Positions 1 through 8,537 of a DNA stretch of 64,000 nucleotides are shown piece by piece. The DNA comes from Paenibacillus sp. PCH8. Lineage in GTDB: Bacteria; Bacillota; Bacilli; Paenibacillales; Paenibacillaceae. The position numbers were made by a program, and so were the translations under genes. Numbering within the stretch: position 1 is the stretch's first letter; the number at the start of each line of letters is the position of its first letter. The DNA lies in the NCBI RefSeq assembly GCF_002968835.1, contig NZ_PKQK01000001.1:1798001-1862000 (forward strand), given 5' to 3'. The notes beneath the pieces are model-generated. The model saw only the letters and a list, made by a program, of their open reading frames with translations, made no database searches and was not told the origin of the DNA.

Positions 1-2
1 AG

Positions 3-164
3 CTGAACGTCTTCCGATTTGTACAACGCAAGGATCAGCCTCTCGTGAAGAACTGGTACTACGTGGAGGGCGACCGGGTGGAGTACGATCGGGAACGTCA
101 CACACTAAGCATCTATGCGAAATCGGAGATTCGCTATGTTCCGGAAGATTATTTTGCTGATTAA
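3..164 (+). CDS. C-terminal end of an unidentified protein (partial)
   Basis: An open frame runs in from the window edge and stops with TAA at 162-164, giving 53 residues with no start visible. The residues are charged and aromatic (NWYYVEGD, IYAKSEIRYVPEDYF) and show no motif I recognise. A stop-free edge frame of this length could arise by chance, but its composition and its position just before the intergenic IS insertion make a real gene end likely. No function is assigned. Confidence 0.5.
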   Translation: MNVFRFVQRKDQPLVKNWYYVEGDRVEYDRERHTLSIYAKSEIRYVPEDYFAD

Positions 165-283
165 TATATATATGGAAAAATTAATGAATAAATAAGACTT
201 ATACGTTAAATAGGTCTAGAAGGGGCTGTCTCAAAAGCCCTTAAAAAGCGTAATGTCAAAAAGAAATAACACTCATACGTTCA

Positions 284-324
284 AAAAAGGACAAAGCAGA
301 GGTTTATCCTGCTTTGTCCTTTTT
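284..324 (-). terminator. Hairpin terminator at the transposase 3' end
   Basis: A perfect 16-bp stem (284-299 pairing with 309-324) with a nine-base loop overlaps the transposase stop codon. T-rich arms on both strands mean it could terminate in either direction. Confidence 0.8.
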
Positions 325-1863
325 GCGTTTTTCCGTCATTGCGGCTTTTTTAAGCAGATTGTGGGCAAGGCAAAGCCACCCGACCTCCAGGCTTACTTTT
401 TGCAAGCCGCGAAGCAGGAATCTTCGGAATCCCCGGTTGTTTTTGATTTGTCCAAACACACTCTCCGGCTCCGTCATGCGCCGAACGGAAAGGGTGTATC
501 CTTCCTCACTGCGCAGTCGTTCCCGCATCTCGTTTTTTTGCCGCATATAGGTCAGACTGATCGCGATCTCCCGATTTCCTTTGGCTTTGGTGCATGTTGC
601 TTTCAGAGGACATGCACTACAATCTTCACTTCGATAATGGCGGGTACGAATCGTGTAACCACTTTCCGTGACCGTCTCGCTTTCGTACCGAAAACGTAAC
701 GTCTTCCCGGCCGCACAGCTCCATGAATCTTCCGTTTCGTTGTAGCTCCAGTGATCCACTTTGCCAATCGCTTGCTGAAAGGCCCTCGTTTTCTCCTTAT
801 GGTACGTCCCGTATTTGACGATCGCTTGGATGTTGTTCTCTTCGAAATAGCTGTAATTTTCTTCGCTTCCATATCCTGCATCGGCAATGACAGTCTTCGG
901 TTTTTTGCCGAGCGTTTCTTCTAAATGATCGAGATGGGGCTTCAGACATTTCGTGTCTGTCGGTCGCTGGTGCACCGTGTAACCCAAAATAAATTGGTTT
1001 TCCGTTCCAATCTGCACATTGTACCCTGGCTTCAATTGACCATTTCGCATATGATCTTCTTTCATTCGCATGAACGTTGCGTCCGGATCGGTTTTGCTAT
1101 AGCTATTCCGCTCCCCTGCGGTTTGGATCTGGTGCTCATACTTTTGCAGCCGCGGTAGCAAGTCTTTGCGTAACTGGCGCACGGCTTTCTTTACGATTTT
1201 GTTTTTCGGTTTTTCTTGTAAAGATTCCTCCAGTTGCTGAACCGCTTTTTCCACCTTTTCTGCCGTGAGTGCGGAAGCTTCCCCGAGCTCAGGGAGGTCT
1301 GTACCCGCGTGGAGCGCATCTTCTTCACTTTCGGCCGCTTCGATGGCTTGGAACAGGGTATGTACTTTTTCTTGCAGCTTGGCCTGGTACTTGACGACAG
1401 CCTTTTTCCAGACGAAGGTGTACCGATTCGCATTCGCTTCAAGCTTGGTTCCGTCCAGAAAGTAGTGTTCCAAGGATACGTATTGCTCCTGAACAAGCAA
1501 CTCCAGTATATGGGTAAACACGGTTTCCAGCACTTCTTTCATCCGCTCGGAACGGAAGCGATTAATGGTCCGAAAATCCGGCTGTTGTCGCCCGGCGAGC
1601 CACATAAACATGATGTTTTCCCGAACCGCCTTGGCGATTTGTCGGGAAGAATAGATTCGCTGGGTGTAGGCGTAGATGATGATTTTAGTGAGCATTTTGG
1701 GGTGGTAACTATGGCGGCCCCCGCCAGGATACGCCGCATTAAAAATGGAATCGCTCAGGCGGTTGACTGCGTCATTCACGACACGAACGATGTGATTTTC
1801 GGGGATATCTGTCTCCAAATCCATTGGCAAGAAAAGTTGATCCATGGTATATTGAATGTACAA
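304..1863 (-). CDS. IS1182 family transposase
   Basis: A 519-residue DDE transposase that moves the surrounding element. The N-terminal part (about residues 1-120, with PENHIVRVVND, AYTQRIYSSRQIA and PDFRTINRFR) matches the DUF772-type domain of IS1182/IS5-like transposases. A central Lys/Glu-rich coiled segment follows (about 160-245). The C-terminal half carries the DDE core, with IADAGYGSEENY, a CSACPLKATC cysteine segment and a final block with SVFGQIKNNRGFRRFLLRG. The TTG at 1863 is the preferred start because AAGGAG lies nine bases upstream; the in-frame ATG six codons later (MDQLFLPMD) is the alternative. Full length with no frame break, so it may be active. Confidence 0.9.
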   Translation of the reverse strand: MYIQYTMDQLFLPMDLETDIPENHIVRVVNDAVNRLSDSIFNAAYPGGGRHSYHPKMLTKIIIYAYTQRIYSSRQIAKAVRENIMFMWLAGRQQPDFRTINRFRSERMKEVLETVFTHILELLVQEQYVSLEHYFLDGTKLEANANRYTFVWKKAVVKYQAKLQEKVHTLFQAIEAAESEEDALHAGTDLPELGEASALTAEKVEKAVQQLEESLQEKPKNKIVKKAVRQLRKDLLPRLQKYEHQIQTAGERNSYSKTDPDATFMRMKEDHMRNGQLKPGYNVQIGTENQFILGYTVHQRPTDTKCLKPHLDHLEETLGKKPKTVIADAGYGSEENYSYFEENNIQAIVKYGTYHKEKTRAFQQAIGKVDHWSYNETEDSWSCAAGKTLRFRYESETVTESGYTIRTRHYRSEDCSACPLKATCTKAKGNREIAISLTYMRQKNEMRERLRSEEGYTLSVRRMTEPESVFGQIKNNRGFRRFLLRGLQKVSLEVGWLCLAHNLLKKAAMTEKRKKDKAG

Positions 1864-1946
1864 AGAAACCGTCTCCTTTCAAATGGTGGGTCGTACTTCC
1901 ATTTTACCAAGGAGCGGTTTCTTTTTGTTTTACAATTTAGAAAACA

Positions 1947-1994
1947 GGGCTGTCCCTAGCCATTTTTATGACTTATGGGACAGCCCCTTTTTTT
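1947..1994 (+). terminator. Terminator formed by the right IS end
   Basis: GGGCTGTCCC (1947-1956) pairs perfectly with GGGACAGCCC (1977-1986), followed by a run of seven T at 1988-1994. On the plus strand this has canonical intrinsic terminator form. It uses the outer inverted repeat of the element as its right arm and points at the germination operon. Confidence 0.75.
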
Positions 1995-2103
1995 GTGTGT
2001 GAATTCGGTGAACACATTCGTAATTTTGCAAAAAAGACCACATAATTCCCTGCTGTCTGGCACAAGCTACCTTGTATAAAAAACAAGAATGGAGGGGCGG
2101 CAT

Positions 2104-3699
2104 ATGGCTGAGAAAACATCCGGTAAGGATAAGCCCCAACAATCGGGACGAGCTGCTGAAGAAAAAAAACAAATTCCTTTGGGACTGCCGTCCCCGCCTA
2201 TTTTGCGGCAACCGATCAGTGCCATACATGAAACGCAGATTCAGTCGTTGAAGGAGATCTTCTCCAATAGCTCGGATGTGGTCTATCGCAACATTATGAT
2301 TACTCCCGAACTGAAGGGACTTCTGGTATACATCGAAGGTATAGTCAATTCGGCTGACATTCAGGAACACATGCTGCGTCCACTTATACGTGGACTGGTG
2401 CAGCAGCGAACGGATGAACCCGATGTTCCACTGGATGATACACGCATTGAGCTGGCACAGGTGAAAAAGGTTAAAACCTGGGCGGCTGCGACAGAGGGGG
2501 TGCTGGCATCTTCCGCTCTGCTGGTCATCGACGGGAATCATGAAGCCTGGCTGTTCAATGTCAAAGGTGGTGTAAGACGTGGTGTCGAGGAACCGCAGAC
2601 AGAATCGGTGATTCGTGGACCACGGGAGGGATTTACCGAAACGCTGCGTGTGAATACGGCTTTATTACGGTTCAAGATGAAGACTCCTGCTCTCAAAATG
2701 GTGAGCATGACACTGGGCACAAAAACCAAGACCGATATCGTCTTGACCTATCTGGAAGGGATCGCTGATCCCAAGTTGATTCAGGATGTCAAGAAACGCC
2801 TGGAAAAAATCGATATCGACGGCATTCTGGAGACGGGATATATCGAGGAACTGATTGAAGACCATCCCTATTCTCCGTTCCCGCAGATGCATTATTCGGA
2901 AAGACCGGATACGGTTGCAGGCAATCTGTTGGAAGGACGGTTTGCCATTATGGTGGACGGGACTCCCTTTGCATTAATTGCTCCAGTCACGATGTGGCAG
3001 ATGCTGCAGGCCAGCGAAGATTATTATGAACGGTTCTTCATTAGTAATCTGGTGCGCTGGATTCGGTTTTTGTTCGTCGCCATCGCTTTGTTCCTGCCGG
3101 CACTCTATATAGCGATCACTACGTACCATCAGGATATGTTGCCGACCACACTCATTCTAAGTATTGCGGGTGCCCGGGAAGCCATCCCTTTTCCAGCATT
3201 AGTTGAAGCGCTCATCATGGAGCTATCGTTCGAAGCCCTCCGGGAAGCGGGAGTCAGGTTACCCAAAACGGTGGGTCAGGCTGTCAGCATCCTCGGTGCA
3301 CTTGTGATCGGGCAGGCCGCAGTACAAGCAGGTATTGTATCCGCTCCGATGGTTATTATTGTATCCATGACAGGGATTGCTTCCTTCACTATTCCGCGAT
3401 TTAACTTTGCAATTACCGTGCGTCTGCTCAGGTTCCCAATTATGTTACTGGCAGGCATGCTTGGGCTGTATGGTATCGTGATTGGTCTGGTTCTAATCTC
3501 GGTTCATCTGACACAGATGACTTCATTTGGTGTACCTTATCTGTCAGGTCTTAGCCCCTACAGTAAGACAGATACGAAGGATATACTCGTTCGAGTGCCG
3601 TGGTGGAAAATGATCAATCGTCCCTCTACGGTTCACAAGGATCAGAAAAGGATGGCCGAGAAGATCAACGGTTCCCCTGAAGCAGAGGAAGGGTGGTGA
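2104..3699 (+). CDS. Spore germinant receptor A subunit (GerA family)
   Basis: A 531-residue GerAA/GerKA/GerBA-type protein of the spore inner membrane that, with the B and C subunits, senses small-molecule germinants. The long hydrophilic N-terminal half contains the family pattern (SSDVVYRNI, ELKGLLVYIEGIV, KGGVRRGVEEPQTESVIRGPR). The C-terminal half has several membrane segments, starting near VRWIRFLFVAIALFLPALYIA. Start choice: ATG 2104 follows GGAGGGG at 2091-2097; the in-frame ATG at 2089 lies within that ribosome site and is less likely. It is first in a four-gene cluster with 4-bp spacing to the C-subunit gene. Expression is probably under the forespore factor sigma-G, but I could not define a convincing promoter between the IS end and the gene. 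Confidence 0.93.
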   Translation: MAEKTSGKDKPQQSGRAAEEKKQIPLGLPSPPILRQPISAIHETQIQSLKEIFSNSSDVVYRNIMITPELKGLLVYIEGIVNSADIQEHMLRPLIRGLVQQRTDEPDVPLDDTRIELAQVKKVKTWAAATEGVLASSALLVIDGNHEAWLFNVKGGVRRGVEEPQTESVIRGPREGFTETLRVNTALLRFKMKTPALKMVSMTLGTKTKTDIVLTYLEGIADPKLIQDVKKRLEKIDIDGILETGYIEELIEDHPYSPFPQMHYSERPDTVAGNLLEGRFAIMVDGTPFALIAPVTMWQMLQASEDYYERFFISNLVRWIRFLFVAIALFLPALYIAITTYHQDMLPTTLILSIAGAREAIPFPALVEALIMELSFEALREAGVRLPKTVGQAVSILGALVIGQAAVQAGIVSAPMVIIVSMTGIASFTIPRFNFAITVRLLRFPIMLLAGMLGLYGIVIGLVLISVHLTQMTSFGVPYLSGLSPYSKTDTKDILVRVPWWKMINRPSTVHKDQKRMAEKINGSPEAEEGW

Positions 3700-3703
3700 A
3701 CCC

Positions 3704-4903
3704 ATGAAGTTCATATATAAATACAGGGCCGTTGTAGTGCTGCTGTTATGTACCTCTCTCATTTCAGGTTGCTGGGATCGCCAGGAAATTAACGATATTG
3801 CCTTTGTTATTGGCATTGCTGTGGACAAAGAGGGAGAAAATTACAGATCCAGTCTGCAGATTGCACTTCCGGGACAATCTGGTGCAACGGGGAGTGAAGG
3901 GGGCGGAGGGGGCACGAGTGGGGATAAACCCTGGTTTATGCTCTCCAATACAGCCAAAACCCTGCGCGGTACTGCGCTTGAAGGGCAGAAGGAACTATCT
4001 CGCAAGATTTATTATGCACACCGTCGTACCATCCTCATAGGAGAGGAACTTGCCCAGGATGGCGTGGCTTCGATGCTGGATTTATTTACGCGATACCCGC
4101 TTAACCGGCTTTCTGCATTGCCAGTTATTACCAAAGGAGAAGCTTATAAGGTACTGGACACGGATGCTCCAATAGAGAAGTTCCCATCCGAGATGGTGCG
4201 GGAACTGTGCTTCCTGAATATGCGTAACCCGCGTTCACTCAAAACGTTCATCGATGCCATTCTGACTGATGGTGTAGATCCGTTCCTGCCTATAGCCTCG
4301 ATTGCAGAAAATGTACCTGTGAATTGGAAGAATGTTAAAACGAATATCAAGCTGGATGGACTAGCCATTTTTAAGAAAGATAAGCTCGTTGGCATGATGG
4401 AGAAGGCACCCGCCGATGCGTTGATTCTGGCCATGGGCGAGGCCAATGCGCCAGAAGTTATGGTTAAGGCCCCGCGCGGCGAAGGAAATCTATTCATCAA
4501 GCTGAACGAGAATAATTCTTCATTACATCCGAGCATCAAGAACGGCAAGGTAACGGTAAACATACAACTGTACGCCAAGGGCGTTATCGTAGATAACGAA
4601 TCCAATTATGGTGACCGGCGTGAGGAGGAAATTCTGAAGTTAAATGAAGAGGTCCACGAGAAAATAAAAGCCGATATCGAGGAAGGTGTGCGATTGGTTC
4701 AACAGAAATTCCATGCCGATATTCTTGGAGTTGGCCGCTCTATTCATCAAAATCTGCCATCGGAGTGGGATAAAATCAAGGATCGTTGGGATCTCATATA
4801 TCCTGATGTTGAGGTGACAGCCACCCCCCATGTCATTATTGAGAATGTAGGTGTTGTCAATAAACCAATTGGCGTTGTGGAGGAGGATATCATACATGAT
4901 TAA
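3704..4903 (+). CDS. Spore germination lipoprotein, Ger(x)C family
   Basis: A 399-residue C subunit of the GerA-type receptor. The signal peptide ends in the lipobox LISGC with the lipidated Cys at residue 23, followed by WDRQEINDIAFVIGIAVDKE, the hallmark of the family. It would be anchored to the outer face of the inner spore membrane. A Gly-rich stretch lies at about residues 60-75. The ATG lies four bases after the A-subunit stop. The last eight bases overlap the next small gene, which supports co-translation in one operon. Confidence 0.94.
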   Translation: MKFIYKYRAVVVLLLCTSLISGCWDRQEINDIAFVIGIAVDKEGENYRSSLQIALPGQSGATGSEGGGGGTSGDKPWFMLSNTAKTLRGTALEGQKELSRKIYYAHRRTILIGEELAQDGVASMLDLFTRYPLNRLSALPVITKGEAYKVLDTDAPIEKFPSEMVRELCFLNMRNPRSLKTFIDAILTDGVDPFLPIASIAENVPVNWKNVKTNIKLDGLAIFKKDKLVGMMEKAPADALILAMGEANAPEVMVKAPRGEGNLFIKLNENNSSLHPSIKNGKVTVNIQLYAKGVIVDNESNYGDRREEEILKLNEEVHEKIKADIEEGVRLVQQKFHADILGVGRSIHQNLPSEWDKIKDRWDLIYPDVEVTATPHVIIENVGVVNKPIGVVEEDIIHD

Positions 4904-5117
4904 ACCGCTTCTGTTTACCTATCTGGCCATGGCAATCGTGGTCATATGGATGGATTTCAGACATCTGAAGCAGGCTGCTGCCATTAACCGCTGGCTATCC
5001 TATGGAATCATTGCACTGGGTACAGGTATTTGGTTCTATGTCACTCAATTGAGCAAAACTTTTTTTGTATCGGTATGGATAAGTCATGTCATCCAGCGAT
5101 TATTGCCACTACCCTAG
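4896..5117 (+). CDS. Small two-helix membrane protein, putative germinant receptor D subunit
   Basis: A 73-residue protein beginning MIKPLLFTYLAMAIVVIWMDF. GGAGGAGG at 4879-4886, nine bases before the ATG at 4896, decides this start over the in-frame upstream ATG inside the C-subunit gene. Two hydrophobic segments are visible (about residues 4-19 and 32-48), with a third weaker one near the C-terminus. Proteins of this size and topology (D subunits such as GerKD in Bacillus) are known to modulate germinant receptors. The identification rests on position and topology, not on a recognisable sequence motif. It overlaps the C-subunit gene by eight bases and lies 56 bases before the B-subunit gene. 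Confidence 0.75.
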   Translation: MIKPLLFTYLAMAIVVIWMDFRHLKQAAAINRWLSYGIIALGTGIWFYVTQLSKTFFVSVWISHVIQRLLPLP

Positions 5118-5173
5118 ATGGTCGAAAGGGGGTATGCAGACTTCTGGATGATACGAGGGAAAGGAGGTATTCC

Positions 5174-6328
5174 ATGAATCAGAGAGTGACCCACCGTCAA
5201 ATGGTACTGCTCGTGCTGCTACTCAGTATTTCAGGTACGTTGCTGCAGCCCCATGCACAGGCTATTCTCTATGCGGAACAGCACGCTTATCTCTCTTATG
5301 TGCCAGTGTTTCTCGTAATGACCGCATCGATGTGGATGTTATGCCGGGTTCAGCGACGATTCCCCGAAAAGGATCTGTTCCAGTCTATGGTTGAGCGGTT
5401 CCCCTTCTTGGGAAGAGTGACCGGAGTGCTGTACATTATGTTTTTTTTCTTCGTGTTTGCAAGAGATATTCGGTTAACAGGTGACTATATCAGCATAACG
5501 CTACTGGAGACCACGCCGATCTCTATTATTGTATTATCCCTTATTGTTATGGGGGTATTTGTTGTCAGAGGTGGACTTGGTTCATTGATTGGTATGTCAG
5601 AGTTGTACGTGGCTCTGTTTTTGTTGAACTCAGTAATTATTCCGTTCATGCTGATTCAGCAGATCAATATGGATCACTTGATGCCATATTTCCATATAGA
5701 TCTGGCGGGAGTGGGCAAGGGAAGTTGGTACATATTCTCGTTTTACGGAGAGATGATCGCTTTGCCATTTGTCATCAAGGGCAGTGATTTTCGATTTAAG
5801 TCTGTCCTGACGGGGATTACCCTCTCATCAATCCTGATGATGCTGATTGTTATAGAAACCATTACCTCGATCGGGGTTCCTATTGCTTCCAGATTGGTAT
5901 ACCCTTCCTATGAGCTGGCCAGGCAGCTGCAAATCAGTGATTTTCTAGATCGGTTTGACCTGGCGTTGGCTGCAGCGACCTTGCCTACCATGATCACGAA
6001 GATTGCATTTGATCTGTACTTTGTATGCTGGGGACTGAAACGAATAATCCCGAACGTGTCGGGGAAAATGATGACAGGTCCTATCGCTCTGGTCGGATTT
6101 GTATGTGCATTCTGGTTCTTCCGAAATGCAATTCAGCTCAATCGATTTACCCGGGAATGGACATGGGTTGCCATTGTGTTCGAAGCGTTGCTCCCTATTG
6201 TACTGTTCCTATTCCTTCGTCCTCGCAAAAAAGATAAGCAAGAAACGAAACAGAAATCATCTGATTCCGGGAAGGATGAGGAGAAGAGACAGAAGGATTC
6301 CCGTGGTGGAGAACTTCAGCCTTCCTGA
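5174..6328 (+). CDS. Spore germinant receptor B subunit (GerAB/ArcD/ProY-type permease)
   Basis: A 384-residue polytopic membrane protein of the endospore germination permease family, distantly related to APC amino-acid transporters. It is the likely ligand-binding subunit of the receptor. About ten hydrophobic segments are visible. Near the start, ISGTLLQPHAQAILYAEQHAY fits the family's N-terminal helix and loop. AAGGAGGT at 5161-5168 lies five bases before the ATG at 5174, so the longer in-frame reading starting at 5030 is rejected. The C-terminal tail (about residues 355-384) is highly charged (Lys/Glu/Asp). It is the last gene of the operon. Confidence 0.9.
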   Translation: MNQRVTHRQMVLLVLLLSISGTLLQPHAQAILYAEQHAYLSYVPVFLVMTASMWMLCRVQRRFPEKDLFQSMVERFPFLGRVTGVLYIMFFFFVFARDIRLTGDYISITLLETTPISIIVLSLIVMGVFVVRGGLGSLIGMSELYVALFLLNSVIIPFMLIQQINMDHLMPYFHIDLAGVGKGSWYIFSFYGEMIALPFVIKGSDFRFKSVLTGITLSSILMMLIVIETITSIGVPIASRLVYPSYELARQLQISDFLDRFDLALAAATLPTMITKIAFDLYFVCWGLKRIIPNVSGKMMTGPIALVGFVCAFWFFRNAIQLNRFTREWTWVAIVFEALLPIVLFLFLRPRKKDKQETKQKSSDSGKDEEKRQKDSRGGELQPS

Positions 6329-6458
6329 TGCAGTTCATCAAAAATCGTTATAGATGAACAGGCCAAAAGAGAGAAACCATAGTTTCCCTTATCAAAAGTA
6401 CCCTGTATACTGTAGTCAGACTGACGAACATTCGGCTGAACTAACGGGGGGAACATGA

Positions 6459-7295
6459 ATGGCTCAACATTTGGCAGGTGTACGTGTAGCATTGACAGGA
6501 CCACGGAAGTCGAAAGAAATGTCCTTGCTGGTTGAAAAGATGGGTGGAATTCCGCTTGTGCGACCGGCACAGGGAACGGTATTTCTGGATGATCGGAATA
6601 TCAGGGCTGGGCTGGTATCCTGGATCTCGGACCCGCCAGACTGGGCGGTATTGACCACGGGCATGGGATTGGACGCATTGTTTGAAATGGCTGAGGAAAT
6701 GGACGTTGCTGGACAATTGCTGAATGTACTCTCTCAATCCTCTATTGCGGCCAGAGGATACAAGACGGTAAATGCACTCAAGAAGCGCAAGTTAACGCCA
6801 CTGGTGCGGGACGATGATGGCAGTACAGACGGGCTGATTCGTGAATTCGCTTCACATGATCTAACAGGTAAAAAGGTGATGTTACAGCTTCATGGGGAGA
6901 CAGCTCCCAAGCTTGTAGCCTGGCTGGAGGAACAGGGAGCGGTCGTGCGCCAAGTGCTTCCATACCGTCACGTACCGCCGGAGGAGGCAGAGCTGGAACA
7001 GCTTCTGAATGAAATCTTGAAGTTCGAGGTAGATGCGGTTGCTTTTACAAGTGGGCCACAGGTCAGATTTTTAACGCAATATGCGGCCTCCCAGGACAAG
7101 CTTGAGCCGATGCTTGCCGCCTTCAGACAAGGCGTAATTCCTGCGTCTGTAGGCAAAGTTACAGCAAACTCCATGCGAGAAGAAGGCATTGAGGCGCTGG
7201 TCATACCGGAGGAAGAGAAGATGGGCGCACTCATCGTTGAACTCGGACGTTACTTTGCAGCGGGACATGCAGAAAAGGTTCGTGGGTTGCAATAA
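6459..7295 (+). CDS. hemD: Uroporphyrinogen-III synthase (HemD-like)
   Basis: A 278-residue protein with the weakly conserved two-lobe pattern of uroporphyrinogen-III synthases. It starts with AGVRVALTGPRKSKEMSLLVEKMGG, has the hinge-region segment WAVLTTGMGLDALF, and ends with VDAVAFTSGPQVRFL and PASVGKVTANSMREEGIEALVIPEE. The enzyme closes and rearranges hydroxymethylbilane into uroporphyrinogen III for haem, sirohaem and cobalamin. It is not in a hem operon here, so it may be a second copy serving another tetrapyrrole branch; the cobyrinate synthase remnant just downstream fits that. GGGGGG at 6445-6450 precedes the start; the ATG at 6455 is in another frame. Confidence 0.82.
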   Translation: MAQHLAGVRVALTGPRKSKEMSLLVEKMGGIPLVRPAQGTVFLDDRNIRAGLVSWISDPPDWAVLTTGMGLDALFEMAEEMDVAGQLLNVLSQSSIAARGYKTVNALKKRKLTPLVRDDDGSTDGLIREFASHDLTGKKVMLQLHGETAPKLVAWLEEQGAVVRQVLPYRHVPPEEAELEQLLNEILKFEVDAVAFTSGPQVRFLTQYAASQDKLEPMLAAFRQGVIPASVGKVTANSMREEGIEALVIPEEEKMGALIVELGRYFAAGHAEKVRGLQ

Positions 7296-7434
7296 CAACT
7301 GATCAATGGGTATAAACGTGGTCTTCAATCAAAAGGTAGTTGGTGGATTCAAAAACGAATGGTATAGGCATATGTTAATCCTGGTTCTGATCCGATTTCT
7401 GGATCAGGACTTTTTTCGATTATCATGTAAGATA

Positions 7435-7635
7435 CAGCCTGTCATTGCCGTTGCGCGTGATGCAGCATTTAATTTCTATTATCCTGATAATCTGGAATTG
7501 CTTGAAGTAGCCGGCGCTCGATTACAATACTTCAGTCCGCTGGCTGGCGAAGGCATTCCGGCTGAGGCAGACGGCATCTATCTCGGCGGCGGGTTTCCCG
7601 AAATAATAACAGCTATAGACCTCTCTATTCAATAA
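7435..7635 (+). pseudogene. Fragment of cobyrinate a,c-diamide synthase (CbiA/CobB)
   Basis: Codons 7435-7602 encode a stretch very like the C-terminal glutamine amidotransferase region of Cbi[16 protein letters not shown], then [21 protein letters not shown], then [12 protein letters not shown]. After GGGFPE the similarity stops abruptly and the frame ends at 7635, before the nucleophile Cys region (AECGG) that should follow. Upstream of 7435 the frame does not resemble the ATP-binding N-terminal domain. Only about 56 of roughly 460 family residues remain, so this is a decayed internal fragment, possibly from a lost corrinoid gene near the hemD-like gene. Confidence 0.75.
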
Positions 7636-7772
7636 GCTGAATGGCTCTAATCTGGCTTTTGCCTCCTGAGACTTTGGTCGTGAAGTTGATGATCCTCATT
7701 CTGAATTAAAGGTTTTTAGATGAATATGTGGAATGAGTTAAAGACAGAATCATTTTGCGAGTGAGGGACATC

Positions 7773-8495
7773 ATGATGAGAAACGTATGTGTAACTGGAG
7801 CTGCTTGGGGGTTAGGATTGGCTCTGACGGCACAGATGCTGGAGAGAGGTTATCTGGTGTATGCGGCGGGTCTGGATGTGGAAGATTCCGAGGGGATTCG
7901 TGTGCTTGCAGGAGCGTATCCTGACCATCTGCGCGCCATTGAATTGGATATCTCGGACGACCTGTCGGTAGCTCTGTTCACAGAGACATTGAAGCTGGAT
8001 ACGGATCATCTGGATATGCTGATCAATAATGCGGCTATACTAGGAAGTATTACGGATCATATCCGCGGGCCGTTGAATATGGCGGAGATGGCTGAAGTAT
8101 TTAATGTGAACACCCTAGGTACACTGCGTGTGACTCATTCCCTGTTGCCCCTCCTTCTTCAAGGACAGACTAAGCTAATTGTTGATATCTCTTCCGAGGC
8201 TGGGAGTATGGAACAATGCAGTCGGGATGGGTGGTTTGCCTATTGCATGTCCAAAGCTGCTTTGAACATGCAAGCCTGTCTTGTGCATAATGGTCTGAAG
8301 GATGAAGGCGGACAAGTGATGCTTGTTCATCCCGGTTGGGTACAGAGTTATATGAGGGGAGAATTGGATGCTTCTGCGGATCTCACGCCTGACCAATCTG
8401 CCCAGCATATTGCAGCTCTTATCGACCGTCATGAGCAGTTCAAGGGAGATCAGCCTGCATATGTAGACTACAGGGGCGAGAAGCTTCCGTGGTAG
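7773..8495 (+). CDS. SDR family oxidoreductase
   Basis: A 240-residue Rossmann-fold short-chain dehydrogenase. The N-terminal nucleotide motif is TGAAWGLG (residues 8-15, a variant of TGxxxGxG). LINNAAILG is the NNAG-type motif, DISSEAGS carries the catalytic Ser, and YCMSKAAL is the YxxxK active site. LVHPGWVQSYM corresponds to the family's P-G motif. The substrate is unknown; the pattern fits the C-factor/sniffer-like carbonyl reductases. ATG 7773 lies four bases after the GTGAGGGA ribosome site; the TTG at 7755 and the ATG at 7776 are less likely. A ThuA-like gene follows after 42 bases. Confidence 0.85.
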   Translation: MMRNVCVTGAAWGLGLALTAQMLERGYLVYAAGLDVEDSEGIRVLAGAYPDHLRAIELDISDDLSVALFTETLKLDTDHLDMLINNAAILGSITDHIRGPLNMAEMAEVFNVNTLGTLRVTHSLLPLLLQGQTKLIVDISSEAGSMEQCSRDGWFAYCMSKAALNMQACLVHNGLKDEGGQVMLVHPGWVQSYMRGELDASADLTPDQSAQHIAALIDRHEQFKGDQPAYVDYRGEKLPW

Positions 8496-8537
8496 TTATC
8501 TTACAACATGTGGTTAACAAGAAAGGAGATTGATTGA

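Larger units (their letters stand above)
221..1988. mobile_element. IS1182-family insertion sequence, apparently intact
   Basis: One transposase gene on the minus strand lies between inverted ends. The left end at 221 starts AGGGGCTGTCTCAAAAG and the right end, read inward from 1988, starts AGGGGCTGTCCCATAAG. The length of about 1.77 kb fits IS1182 elements. No direct duplication is obvious at the flanks (TAGA left, TTTT right). The element lies between the unidentified upstream gene and the germinant receptor operon, so it interrupts no recognisable gene. The exact end base is uncertain by one or two positions. Confidence 0.85.

Noticed and set aside
253-699. Plus-strand ORFs across the IS element
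   Set aside because: They are opposite the intact transposase and have no start context.
1990-2103. A sigma-G promoter for the germination operon
   Set aside because: Only weak -35/-10 candidates (such as CATAATT at 2041) are visible, not enough to annotate.
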